Shown: positions 7,647-13,633 of the stretch, in pieces
Position numbering within the stretch: the stretch's first letter is position 1
Layout of the letters: every line of letters begins with the position of its first letter
From: SIG598 sp045580875
GTDB lineage: Bacteria; Bacillota; Clostridia; Oscillospirales; Acutalibacteraceae
Reading direction: 5' to 3'
DNA: 15,268 nucleotides
NCBI GenBank assembly: GCA_045580875.1
Contig: JAZNOP010000041.1
Span: 1-15,268 of the forward strand
Made by a program: the position numbers and the translations under genes
The notes under the pieces: model-generated
The model's input: only the letters and a program-made list of their open reading frames with translations
What the model was told of the DNA's origin: nothing
Databases searched by the model: none

Positions 7647-7697
7647 GTCCGAAATTGATTTACCGGCCTTAAATCAAAGCCGGTAAATATTTCGGAC
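7647..7697. repeat. Second orphan stem-loop
   Basis: GTCCGAAAT (7647-7655) pairs with ATTTCGGAC (7689-7697), and inside it TTTACCGGC (7659-7667) pairs with GCCGGTAAA (7679-7687), leaving a small internal bulge. It abuts the preceding hairpin. It may be a terminator remnant or a structured RNA element. No gene is visible beside it. Confidence 0.55.
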
Positions 7698-7742
7698 ACG
7701 CTTAAGCCTCCGAACAGCGCTTTTGCCAAGTTCCATACGGGG

Positions 7743-7841
7743 AATAACGTGAGTGCGGTAAATTTTGGTTTTGCGCACTCACCTTCAGTGATGCACCAAC
7801 CGCACACACCCCAAGATCCGAGCCGGAAATTTATCGGCTCG
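7743..7841 (+). repeat. Left terminal repeat unit of the MITE-like element
   Basis: It contains the terminal GTGAGTGCGG, a second GCGCACTCACC, GTGATGCACC and the palindrome CCGAGCCG-N9-CGGCTCGG. In the same order and orientation it resembles the 108-bp tandem unit at 14795-15051: GCGGTAAATT, then TCGGTGATGCAC, then ACCCCAAGACCGAGCCGG. It is therefore a diverged member of the same repeat family. Confidence 0.5.
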
Positions 7842-7967
7842 GGGAGTGACCTGCGTGAGATCATTTGCAAAGCGAAAAAATGAGAGTACACCGCCTGAGA
7901 CGACGAGCTGATGATAAGTCATGATTGCGCATTGCAGATCGGCTTTAAACGGTATTTTGGTTCCTTT

Positions 7968-7994
7968 TTTACCGAACAAAAAGGACCCGCCCCG
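7968..7994. repeat. Stem-loop inside the MITE-like element
   Basis: CCTTTTT and AAAAAGG, extended by flanking GGTT/GACC, enclose the centre TACCGAAC. A similar TTTTTT-CGCCGAAC-AAAAAA structure appears at the very end of the window after the second core copy, so this hairpin probably belongs to the repeat family. Confidence 0.45.
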
Positions 7995-8150
7995 CCGGCG
8001 CAAGGCGAAAGCTGAATATCAGCAGACCATTATGGCGGTTTGCTCAGCGCAACGACAAAACGTTATTTTGTTTGAGGGCTTAATATTACCCGATTTCCGT
8101 TATAGATTTCGGAGTTTCAACTTATTTTCCGCCTCAGGCCGGCGGAGGCC

Positions 8151-8178
8151 CATACTTTGCCAACAGCGGCAAAGTATG
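8151..8178. repeat. Perfect inverted repeat inside the MITE-like element
   Basis: CATACTTTGCC (8151-8161) pairs exactly with GGCAAAGTATG (8168-8178) around a 6-nt loop, with no T-run on either side. It sits immediately next to the conserved core and is absent from the copy at 15042, so it marks a boundary between shared and unshared parts. Confidence 0.65.
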
Positions 8179-8179
8179 C

Positions 8180-8377
8180 AAAACGCCGTTTAAAAGGTCG
8201 TCTCGTATTTATATCGAATTGCATGTGTTTCAGAAATAATTCTGAGCGAATCATTTCTGAAAACCTCAATTCGGAATAAATACATGTAGCTTGCGCCACT
8301 ATCCGGCGCACATTCACCGGAGTTAAGTATGGTGATTGCCAGCGCTCTATCATCTTCCGTACTTCCACCCCTCGCCG
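8180..8377 (-). repeat. Conserved ~195-bp core block, copy A (inverted)
   Basis: The reverse complement matches 15042-15237 nearly throughout, from GGCGAGGGGT to TTTAAACGGCGTTTT. Most differences lie in the first 40 bp, with a few substitutions and one length change at the centre of the palindrome afterwards. It contains a roughly 79-bp imperfect palindrome (8205-8283). The length change shifts any reading frame across it, which argues against a conserved protein. Confidence 0.85.
8205..8283. repeat. Long imperfect palindrome in core block copy A
   Basis: The outer arms GTATTTAT...CGAATTG and CAATTCG...ATAAATAC pair with a small internal mismatch. The inner arms GTTTCAGAAAT and ATTTCTGAAAC pair perfectly around an AT-rich centre. 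As RNA it would be a long hairpin; as DNA, a cruciform-prone site. The matching structure is at 15135-15212. Confidence 0.75.
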
Positions 8378-8553
8378 ATATTTTTCCGGCGAGGTTCGTG
8401 GGCAGTTGCGGTTGCTTTGTCATCGAAATCTTAATTGTATAACCCAAAATTTTCCGCACTCACGCTTATCTGTATTCCCGCGCGTTTCTATGAATCAGCA
8501 TGAAATCGACGGAAAATAATTGCGCCGGTTTCCTTCTTTTTCCTTAAAATGTA

Positions 8554-8582
8554 TTGACTTGTGAAATATGATGAAATATAAT
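8554..8582 (+). promoter_or_regulatory. Consensus sigma-A promoter of the HTH gene, with phased repeats
   Basis: TTGACT (8554-8559) and a perfect TATAAT (8577-8582) are exactly 17 bp apart, 25 bp before the gene. The spacer and -10 contain three near-repeats, TGTGAAATA, TGATGAAATA and TAATGAAATT, about one helical turn apart (8560-8588). Such an array could be a repressor site, possibly for the gene's own product; that is inference. Confidence 0.85.
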
Positions 8583-8607
8583 GAAATTATCAAAATTTTA
8601 GGAGAAT

Positions 8608-9069
8608 ATGGAAATGGAAAAGCTTTATACAGTTGAAAATATCGCTCAGATGACCGGCCTTACCAGTCGTACTATCCGTAACTATATCGCTGACGGCAGA
8701 CTCCGCGGACGCAAGATCGGCTCGCAGTGGAGATTCACCGAGGCAGACGTCGAGGCGCTTTTCTCCGAGCGCGCAGTCGCAGCTGAGGCTGCAGCGCAGG
8801 ACGAGAACGATATCGTCGCAGCTTTCCTCGCTCCCCAGACACGCACCGGAATCACCACCTGCTCCATCATCGACTATCCCGCCGCATCAGCAGATGCCGC
8901 CGCTGTGCTCGATCAGATGCTCAGCGATCACATCGACTCCACCTATCCGAACGGCGAGATCAGCTACTCCTTCGAGTACATGGAGGAGAACGGTGTCGGC
9001 AGATTCATCTTCGCCGGACCGGCAGACTATGTCTCCAAGCTGGTCAAGATCGTCCGCAAAAAGGGCTGA
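8608..9069 (+). CDS. Excisionase/MerR-type HTH DNA-binding protein with unknown C-terminal domain
   Basis: The 153-residue product begins with a winged helix-turn-helix of the HTH_17 (excisionase/MerR-like) type at about 5-53: LYTVENIAQMTGLTSRTIR, then the wing and GSQWRFTEADVEALF. An Ala-rich linker (54-70) follows. A C-terminal domain (about 70-153) reads like a small alpha/beta fold and I do not recognise it. It is probably a cytoplasmic regulator. AGGAG at 8600-8604 is only 3 nt before the first ATG but 9 nt before the in-frame ATG at 8614, so 8614 may be the true start, removing two residues. The gene is monocistronic, with its own consensus promoter and terminator. The proximity of a mobile-element-like repeat upstream is noted, but there is no integrase, so a true excisionase role is unlikely. 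Confidence 0.85.
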   Translation: MEMEKLYTVENIAQMTGLTSRTIRNYIADGRLRGRKIGSQWRFTEADVEALFSERAVAAEAAAQDENDIVAAFLAPQTRTGITTCSIIDYPAASADAAAVLDQMLSDHIDSTYPNGEISYSFEYMEENGVGRFIFAGPADYVSKLVKIVRKKG

Positions 9070-9090
9070 TAATTCAAAACACAATAATCC

Positions 9091-9123
9091 GCCGGAGACG
9101 AGCAGACAGGGCTGGTCTCCGGC
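9091..9123 (+). terminator. Terminator of the HTH gene
   Basis: GCCGGAGAC (9091-9099) pairs perfectly with GTCTCCGGC (9115-9123) around a 15-nt loop, 21 bp after the stop codon. The tail TTGCCATTTTC is only moderately T-rich. Confidence 0.7.
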
Positions 9124-9299
9124 TTGCCATTTTCACCCGCCTCAAAGCCGGAACGCCGGCGCGGCATACGGTCGGTGCGCAGACAGCCTGAATTGTAATT
9201 GCCGCATCAACTGCAGGTTGACCTCACCTTTCCAACCTGTCGCTGTTCCCGGGGCGGGCGCCGTGATACAATGGCGGTGCAACGAAAGGAGTGCTTGAT

Positions 9300-10328
9300 A
9301 TGTCAGCAAACATAGGCAAACAGATAAGAAACAACCGCCTGCGCTGCAGCATGACGCAGGAGCGGCTGGCTGAAATACTCAACGTGACACCGCAGGCTGT
9401 GTCAAAATGGGAAACCGGCGCAGGATATCCGGATATCACCCTGCTGCCCGAGCTGTCTGCGGCGCTCGGAGTGACGGTTGACGAGCTTTTCGAGAGCAGC
9501 ATGGACACCCATCTGCGCCGCATCGAGCAGATGCTGGAGGTCTCGCCCCGTCTGAGCCAGCGTGATTACGATTATGCCGAGGCGCGCCTGACCGAGGGTC
9601 TGACCGACCTCGCGACACGGGGCGAATGCCTGACCATGCTCGCCGAGCTCAACAACCACCGCGCGCAGATGTACTACGACAAGGCGGCAGACTACGCGAA
9701 GCAGGCGCTTGCAATTGAGCCGAAAAAGAAGGCGAATCATTCCTCGCTCAACATTGCCTCGCACGGTGCTGTGTGGGACTGGTGCTGCACCAACCACACA
9801 CAGCTGATCGATTTCTACAAGGATTTTGTACAGAAATATCCCGACTACCGCTCCGGCTATCTGTGGCTGCTCGACCAGCTGCTTGACGACGGGCGGCTCG
9901 ATGAAGCCACCGAAACGCTGGAGAAAATGCACACCCTCGGCGAGTTCTATCACTATCCGCTCTACAAGGGCTGGATCGCATACGCTTCGGGAGACCATGC
10001 CGCTGCCGAGGCGATATGGGACGAAATGGTCGAAGCCGAGCCGGATAACTGGTATGTCTGGAGCTGCCGGGGCGATGCGTACGCCAAGCGCGCGCAGTAC
10101 GGCAAAGCCCTTGCCGATTACCGCAAGGCAGCTGAGCTGGAGCAGAAGCCGCGCATGACCGACAACTACGAGTCGATCGCGCAGGTCTGCCTGCTGATGG
10201 GCGATAAACAGGGCGCGGCAGAGGCATACCGCCGCGTGGTCGAGATACTGCGCGAGGACTGGGATATCCCCGAGGGCGAGACGGTGCAGGGATATCTTGA
10301 TAATATAGAGCGCCTGAGCAGAGAATAA
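9300..10328 (+). CDS. XRE-family HTH regulator with tetratricopeptide repeats
   Basis: The product has 342 residues from the ATG at 9300, which is set 8 nt after AAAGGAG (9285-9291). An in-frame GTG at 9291 overlaps that site and is unlikely. Residues about 4-64 form a Cro/C1-type HTH: IGKQIRNNRLRCSMTQERLA, then VTPQAVSKWETGAGYPDI and a short helix ending VDELFES. The rest (about 85-340) is helical with TPR-like repeats, clearest at 225-280 (YKGWIAYASGDHAAAEAIWDEM, then WYVWSCRGDAYAKRAQYGKALADYRKA). Similar HTH-TPR proteins are common in Clostridia; some respond to peptides, but here the ligand and targets are unknown. A TACAAT -10-like box is at 9267-9272 without a good -35. Confidence 0.88.
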   Translation: MSANIGKQIRNNRLRCSMTQERLAEILNVTPQAVSKWETGAGYPDITLLPELSAALGVTVDELFESSMDTHLRRIEQMLEVSPRLSQRDYDYAEARLTEGLTDLATRGECLTMLAELNNHRAQMYYDKAADYAKQALAIEPKKKANHSSLNIASHGAVWDWCCTNHTQLIDFYKDFVQKYPDYRSGYLWLLDQLLDDGRLDEATETLEKMHTLGEFYHYPLYKGWIAYASGDHAAAEAIWDEMVEAEPDNWYVWSCRGDAYAKRAQYGKALADYRKAAELEQKPRMTDNYESIAQVCLLMGDKQGAAEAYRRVVEILREDWDIPEGETVQGYLDNIERLSRE

Positions 10329-10367
10329 TAACCTGTGAGTCACAGTGGAAAATTGAATGCAAACGCA

Positions 10368-10405
10368 AAAAAAACACCCGCCGCAGGAGTTTCAGCCGGC
10401 AGGTG
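10368..10405 (+). terminator. Weak hairpin after the HTH-TPR gene
   Basis: CACCCGCCG and CCGGCAGGTG pair imperfectly around a loop, with no U-run after it. It lies 40-80 bp past the stop codon and ahead of a stronger terminator, and is probably accessory. Confidence 0.3.
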
Positions 10406-10444
10406 AGCGTGGTTATAATTGAATAAAACAACCTGACAGAACAA

Positions 10445-10487
10445 AACGGAGACCTCTTCAGCGTGAAGAAGTCTCCGTTGCTTTTTT
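10445..10487. terminator. Strong bidirectional terminator
   Basis: AACGGAGAC (10445-10453) pairs with GTCTCCGTT (10471-10479), and inside it TCTTCA pairs with TGAAGA. The plus-strand tail is GCTTTTTTG. The minus-strand tail is TTTTGTTCTG. It closes both the HTH-TPR gene and the convergent lipoprotein gene. Confidence 0.88.
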
Positions 10488-10520
10488 GTGCAGAATGGAA
10501 TTAAAATCAACCGTCGGGCA

Positions 10521-11162
10521 TTAACCAACTGCCTCGACAGCCTCATACATGAATACGTTCATACCCTCGCCGAATGCGATGAGAACAGCGTCGTTGATGA
10601 GGAAAACGGTGGTGCAGGCAGCGCCGTCAGAGGTGTGGACGGTGACCGAGGTGACCGATGCATCTGCGCCGTAGATGTCCTTGAGACCGGAGGGGTCGAT
10701 GCCGAAAGCGGTCATGTCATCGAAGGAAGCCTCGGTGTTGGTCTTGTAGACAGGGTTGTCGATGGACTCGCTGTAGCGGGAGAAGGAGCCGTATGCAAAA
10801 TGAACGCCCCAGGTCTTCTCGCGGCTGATAGCCTCGTCGACGGTGATGTCGGAAGCCAGCGCCCACTGATAAATCTCGACGTAGGACCAGCTGCCTACCA
10901 TGACCTCGGGGATAGCATCGCCGCCCTCGGGAATGTAATCCTCAAGGCTGTCGCTGCCGGTTGTCGGAATATCGACGATGTCGTCGGTTGCAGGGGGAGT
11001 GTCCTCGCCGCTTCCGCCGACCGGAAACTGGTCAAGCTCGTCCTGCATGTTGTTGTTCTCGAGGTAATTCTCGAGCGAGCCGTCATCGTTGCCGCAGGCA
11101 GCGAGCGCAAAGAGCATCATCGCAGCCATGAGCAGGCAGATAATTTTTCTGAAATTTTTCAT
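10521..11162 (-). CDS. Putative lipoprotein of unknown function
   Basis: The 213-residue precursor has a basic start, a hydrophobic helix and lipobox LAAC with the lipidated Cys at 23, so it should be anchored outside the membrane. A low-complexity acidic linker (24-90) contains two similar motifs, SLENYLENN at 29 and SLEDYIPEGG at 72, and a Pro/Thr-rich stretch. Residues about 90-213 form a compact domain with mixed strands, including SWSYVEIYQW and VTSVTVHTSDG, that I cannot assign. It does not resemble a solute-binding protein (too small). AGGAGAG lies 7 nt before the ATG. It has its own consensus promoter and a strong terminator, so it is monocistronic, although downstream of prmA. Confidence 0.82.
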   Translation of the reverse strand: MKNFRKIICLLMAAMMLFALAACGNDDGSLENYLENNNMQDELDQFPVGGSGEDTPPATDDIVDIPTTGSDSLEDYIPEGGDAIPEVMVGSWSYVEIYQWALASDITVDEAISREKTWGVHFAYGSFSRYSESIDNPVYKTNTEASFDDMTAFGIDPSGLKDIYGADASVTSVTVHTSDGAACTTVFLINDAVLIAFGEGMNVFMYEAVEAVG

Positions 11163-11194
11163 GGTAATCTCTCCTGAAATAAAACGATATATCT

Positions 11195-11223
11195 ATTATA
11201 AATGGATTGCGGTAAATTGTCCA
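11195..11223 (-). promoter_or_regulatory. Sigma-A promoter of the lipoprotein gene
   Basis: On the minus strand TGGACA (11218-11223) and TATAAT (11195-11200) are 17 bp apart, about 33 bp before the ATG. The strong match suggests appreciable expression independent of prmA. Confidence 0.8.
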
Positions 11224-11250
11224 CAGAAAACTATTCGCTTTTCTTCCGGC

Positions 11251-11291
11251 GGTGGGAAGTAACCACCTCTTCACTTTTCACTATTACTTCT
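11251..11291 (-). other. Region after prmA: short hairpin and AGTGAA repeats
   Basis: Just past the prmA stop the minus strand has repeated AGTGAA motifs, then GGTGG/CCACC (11251-11255 with 11263-11267) around a 7-nt loop and an A-rich tail. There is no T-run, so it is a poor intrinsic terminator. Readthrough into the lipoprotein gene is possible. Confidence 0.3.
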
Positions 11292-12257
11292 TCACTTCTT
11301 GAACACCATGCAGCTCCAGCCGCCCTGACGGACCGGCTCGACAAGCTCGAAGCCAGCGTCGAGGATAGCCTGCATGACCGGCTCTTCGCGCTCCTCGATG
11401 ATGCCCGAGGTGATGAATATCGCACCGGGACGTGCGTGGCGGTATGCCGCCGGAGCCAGCGCGATGATGACGTCTGCAACGATGTTTGCAACGACGATGT
11501 CGTAATTATCGCCTACAGCCTCAGCGAATCCGCTCTCGTCGAGCACGTCGCCGACAAGTACGCGGCAGCGCTCGGAGGGAATGCCGTTGAGCTCAAGATT
11601 CTCGCCGACAACACGGGGAGCGGCGGCGTCGATATCCACAGCGGTTGCGCTTTCTGCGCCGAGGAGCAGAGCGAGTATTGCGAGAATACCGCTGCCGCAG
11701 CCGAGGTCAAGAACCTTCTCGCCGCCGTGGACGTATTTCTCGATGCGCTCGAGGCACATTCTGGTCGAGTAGTGGGTGCCTGTGCCGAAGAGATGACCGG
11801 GGTTGAGGGTCAGCACAACGCGGTCGGTATCCTGCTCAAGGCTCTCCCATTCGGGGCAGACAAGCACGCGCTCGCCCACCTCAAAGGGCTTGTAGTACTG
11901 CTTCCAGTTGTTGACCCACTCCTCGTCGTCGCGTCCCTCGACCTCGATGCGCAGGTCGCCGAACTTCTTTTCGGTGTCGAGAATGCGCATGGCGTTGACG
12001 CCCTCGCGGATAAGTGCCAGCTGATTTGCACCTGCCTCGTCGTCGGTCAGATAGGCTGTGACGCTGGTCTCGCAGGTGTGCAGATACTCGAGCGATTCGT
12101 CGATGTAGTCCCAGTTGGGGGTCTTGGTTTCAATGAATTCCTCAAAATCGGCGGAATCCTCAATCTGAACGCCGCCTACGCCAAGGCAGTAGAGTCTGCC
12201 GGTAAGGGGATCGATGCCGTCGCGCGAGGTGTAAATCTTAACAGATATCCATTTCAT
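11292..12257 (-). CDS. prmA: Ribosomal protein L11 methyltransferase PrmA
   Basis: This is a 321-residue class I SAM-dependent methyltransferase that trimethylates ribosomal protein L11 in the cytoplasm. An N-terminal substrate-binding domain (about 1-110) is followed by an interdomain segment with DDEEWVNNWKQYYKPF (typical of PrmA) and NPGHLFGTGTHYST (152-165, the family's PG-x-AFGTGTH motif). SAM-binding motif I is VLDLGCGSGIL (182-192), then AVDID (206-210). NIVADVI (258-264) corresponds to the usual NI-x-A motif IV. The length is normal. The start ATG lies 12 nt after AAGGAG, longer than usual, but no better in-frame start exists. In many Firmicutes rsmE follows prmA; here it does not within this window. 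It starts 41 bp after the ABC permease gene and is probably cotranscribed with it. Confidence 0.95.
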   Translation of the reverse strand: MKWISVKIYTSRDGIDPLTGRLYCLGVGGVQIEDSADFEEFIETKTPNWDYIDESLEYLHTCETSVTAYLTDDEAGANQLALIREGVNAMRILDTEKKFGDLRIEVEGRDDEEWVNNWKQYYKPFEVGERVLVCPEWESLEQDTDRVVLTLNPGHLFGTGTHYSTRMCLERIEKYVHGGEKVLDLGCGSGILAILALLLGAESATAVDIDAAAPRVVGENLELNGIPSERCRVLVGDVLDESGFAEAVGDNYDIVVANIVADVIIALAPAAYRHARPGAIFITSGIIEEREEPVMQAILDAGFELVEPVRQGGWSCMVFKK

Positions 12258-12298
12258 AGTGATACAATTCTCCTTGTTAAATTGTGTTTTGGTGTCAA

Positions 12299-13633
12299 TT
12301 ATTTTCCAAGTGACCTGAGAAGCTCTTTAAGCTTTGGCGGCTGTCCGTAACGGAGCATTCCGCGGCGGTAGAGTCTCGCCGAGAGAATGGCGGCGCAGGC
12401 GGTGCAGCCGAGCTGCAGGAGCATGGATATGATTATCTCCCAGACCGCCGCCTGACCGAGGCAGATGCGCGCCGGCATGGCGAAGGGGGAGAGTATCGGC
12501 AGGAAGGAGGCGATGGTCAGTATTGCCGAGTCGGCAAGGAAGGGGGACATCATCGCGATAAAGTAGCCGAGCATGGGAAGATGAAGCGGAATGGCGGCGA
12601 AGCCGGAGACCGTTTCGGTGTCGGAGGACATGGCGCCGAGACCGCCGTAGATAAAGGCGACAAGAACAAATCCGAGCAGCATATAAATGAATATGGCGGC
12701 GATGTTTCCGCCCGCTGCCGAGAGCATTTCCGAGAGCAGTACGGCGATTTCGTCTGTGCCGGGGAGCCGACTGACAAAGCCGGCGCCTATGGCGAGCATA
12801 GCTGAGTAGAAGAGCAGGATCTGCGAGAAGCCTGCCGCGCCGACACCCAGCACCTTGCCGCAGAGCAGTTCGGCAGGTGTGGCTGAGGAGGCGAGCACCT
12901 CGATCATGCGCGAGTGCTTTTCGTGCATGACCCGTCCGGAAACCATTTGTCCGTAGAGGGAAATCGAGAGGAACATCATTGATGCAATGAGGTAAACGAC
13001 CACCGAAGCGCCGGTTTGCTCGAAGCCTGCGCCAGAAGTGGGGGAGTCGCCGGTGTCTTCCGGCTCGGTCATAAGATCGGTGCGGCTGACCTCGCTGTAG
13101 TTCATCACGCAGGTGGTGCTGAGAATCTCAGCGGCGTCAGAGGGAGAGATGCCGTAAACCGCCATGGCGTCCTCACGTGCGATCTGGTTGAGGGATTCGC
13201 GCACCATGTCCGACAGGCGGAAATCAAATGCAAACGGGCTGAAGTAGTAGAGCGCGCTGCCGTCCTCGTGGATTATGAGACAGGCATCTGCGCCTGCTTC
13301 AAAGACAGCGCGAATTGCGGCATCGCTCAGCGTCTCAGGCCGATATTCGATAACCGTCTGTCCGCCGGAGAGCCTTTCGGTAAAGCCTGCGCCGGAGCGG
13401 TCATCGATTGCGACGGTGTATTGTGTCTGCCCGCCGGTCGTGCCGCCTGTTATGCCGACAAGGTCATCAGGCACGAGTGATGTCAGTCCGCCTGATGGTA
13501 TAAATCGAAACAATATCAACCCAATAAATGCCAGAAGAACAACAGCGCCGAAAAGTATCGAGGTGCTGCGGAAAAAGCGCGAACGAACCGTCTCGCGGAA
13601 TTCCCGCGCGAATACAAGCGGAAAATTCTTCAT
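12299..13633 (-). CDS. natB: ABC transporter permease, NatB type (ABC-2)
   Basis: The product is a 444-residue ABC-2 family membrane protein. There is one N-terminal membrane helix (about 26-44), a large extracellular domain (about 45-208), and then five or so helices (about 209-228, 262-287, 311-334, 347-366, 369-388, 397-418). The cytoplasmic stretch VSGRVMHEKHSRMIEVLASSATP followed by LLCGKVLG (about 231-263) is the NatB/YhaP signature. Together with the ATPase encoded directly upstream, which overlaps by 4 nt (ATGA), it should form an exporter. NatAB of Bacillus exports Na+, but homologues vary and the substrate here is unknown. A strong AAGGAGGTG lies 8-9 nt before the ATG. The symbol is by family resemblance. 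Confidence 0.88.
   Translation of the reverse strand: MKNFPLVFAREFRETVRSRFFRSTSILFGAVVLLAFIGLILFRFIPSGGLTSLVPDDLVGITGGTTGGQTQYTVAIDDRSGAGFTERLSGGQTVIEYRPETLSDAAIRAVFEAGADACLIIHEDGSALYYFSPFAFDFRLSDMVRESLNQIAREDAMAVYGISPSDAAEILSTTCVMNYSEVSRTDLMTEPEDTGDSPTSGAGFEQTGASVVVYLIASMMFLSISLYGQMVSGRVMHEKHSRMIEVLASSATPAELLCGKVLGVGAAGFSQILLFYSAMLAIGAGFVSRLPGTDEIAVLLSEMLSAAGGNIAAIFIYMLLGFVLVAFIYGGLGAMSSDTETVSGFAAIPLHLPMLGYFIAMMSPFLADSAILTIASFLPILSPFAMPARICLGQAAVWEIIISMLLQLGCTACAAILSARLYRRGMLRYGQPPKLKELLRSLGK

Larger units (their letters stand above)
7743..8469. mobile_element. MITE-like noncoding element with long terminal inverted repeats
   Basis: The left end (7743-7770) and the reverse complement of the right end (8441-8469) share CGTGAGTGCGG, then one mismatch, then AAATTTTGG. 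This gives about 24 bp with two mismatches plus one outer indel. The similarity continues inward in weaker form through GATG and CAACCGCA blocks to a short palindrome of the form CCGAGCCG/CGGCTCGG at each end (7808-7834 on the left, 8369-8394 on the right), so each inverted repeat is about 100 bp. The interior has several stem-loops and no convincing gene. A roughly 195-bp part recurs inverted at 15042. I could not fix a target-site duplication. Structure and repetition suggest a non-autonomous transposable element; no transposase is in the window. Confidence 0.6.

Noticed and set aside
7743..8469. Retron or other reverse-transcriptase RNA
   Set aside because: The region is hairpin-rich, but there is no reverse transcriptase gene nearby and the terminal inverted repeats fit a transposable element better.
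8608..9069. True phage or ICE excisionase
   Set aside because: No integrase, attachment-site pair or phage gene is in the window; the HTH_17 fold is also common in ordinary regulators.
9402..10343. 313-codon open frame on the minus strand
   Set aside because: It is antisense to the HTH-TPR gene and has no recognisable motif or start signal.
11202..12350. 382-codon open frame on the plus strand
   Set aside because: It lies antisense to prmA, whose SAM motifs are unmistakable. It has no ribosome binding site and a biased composition.
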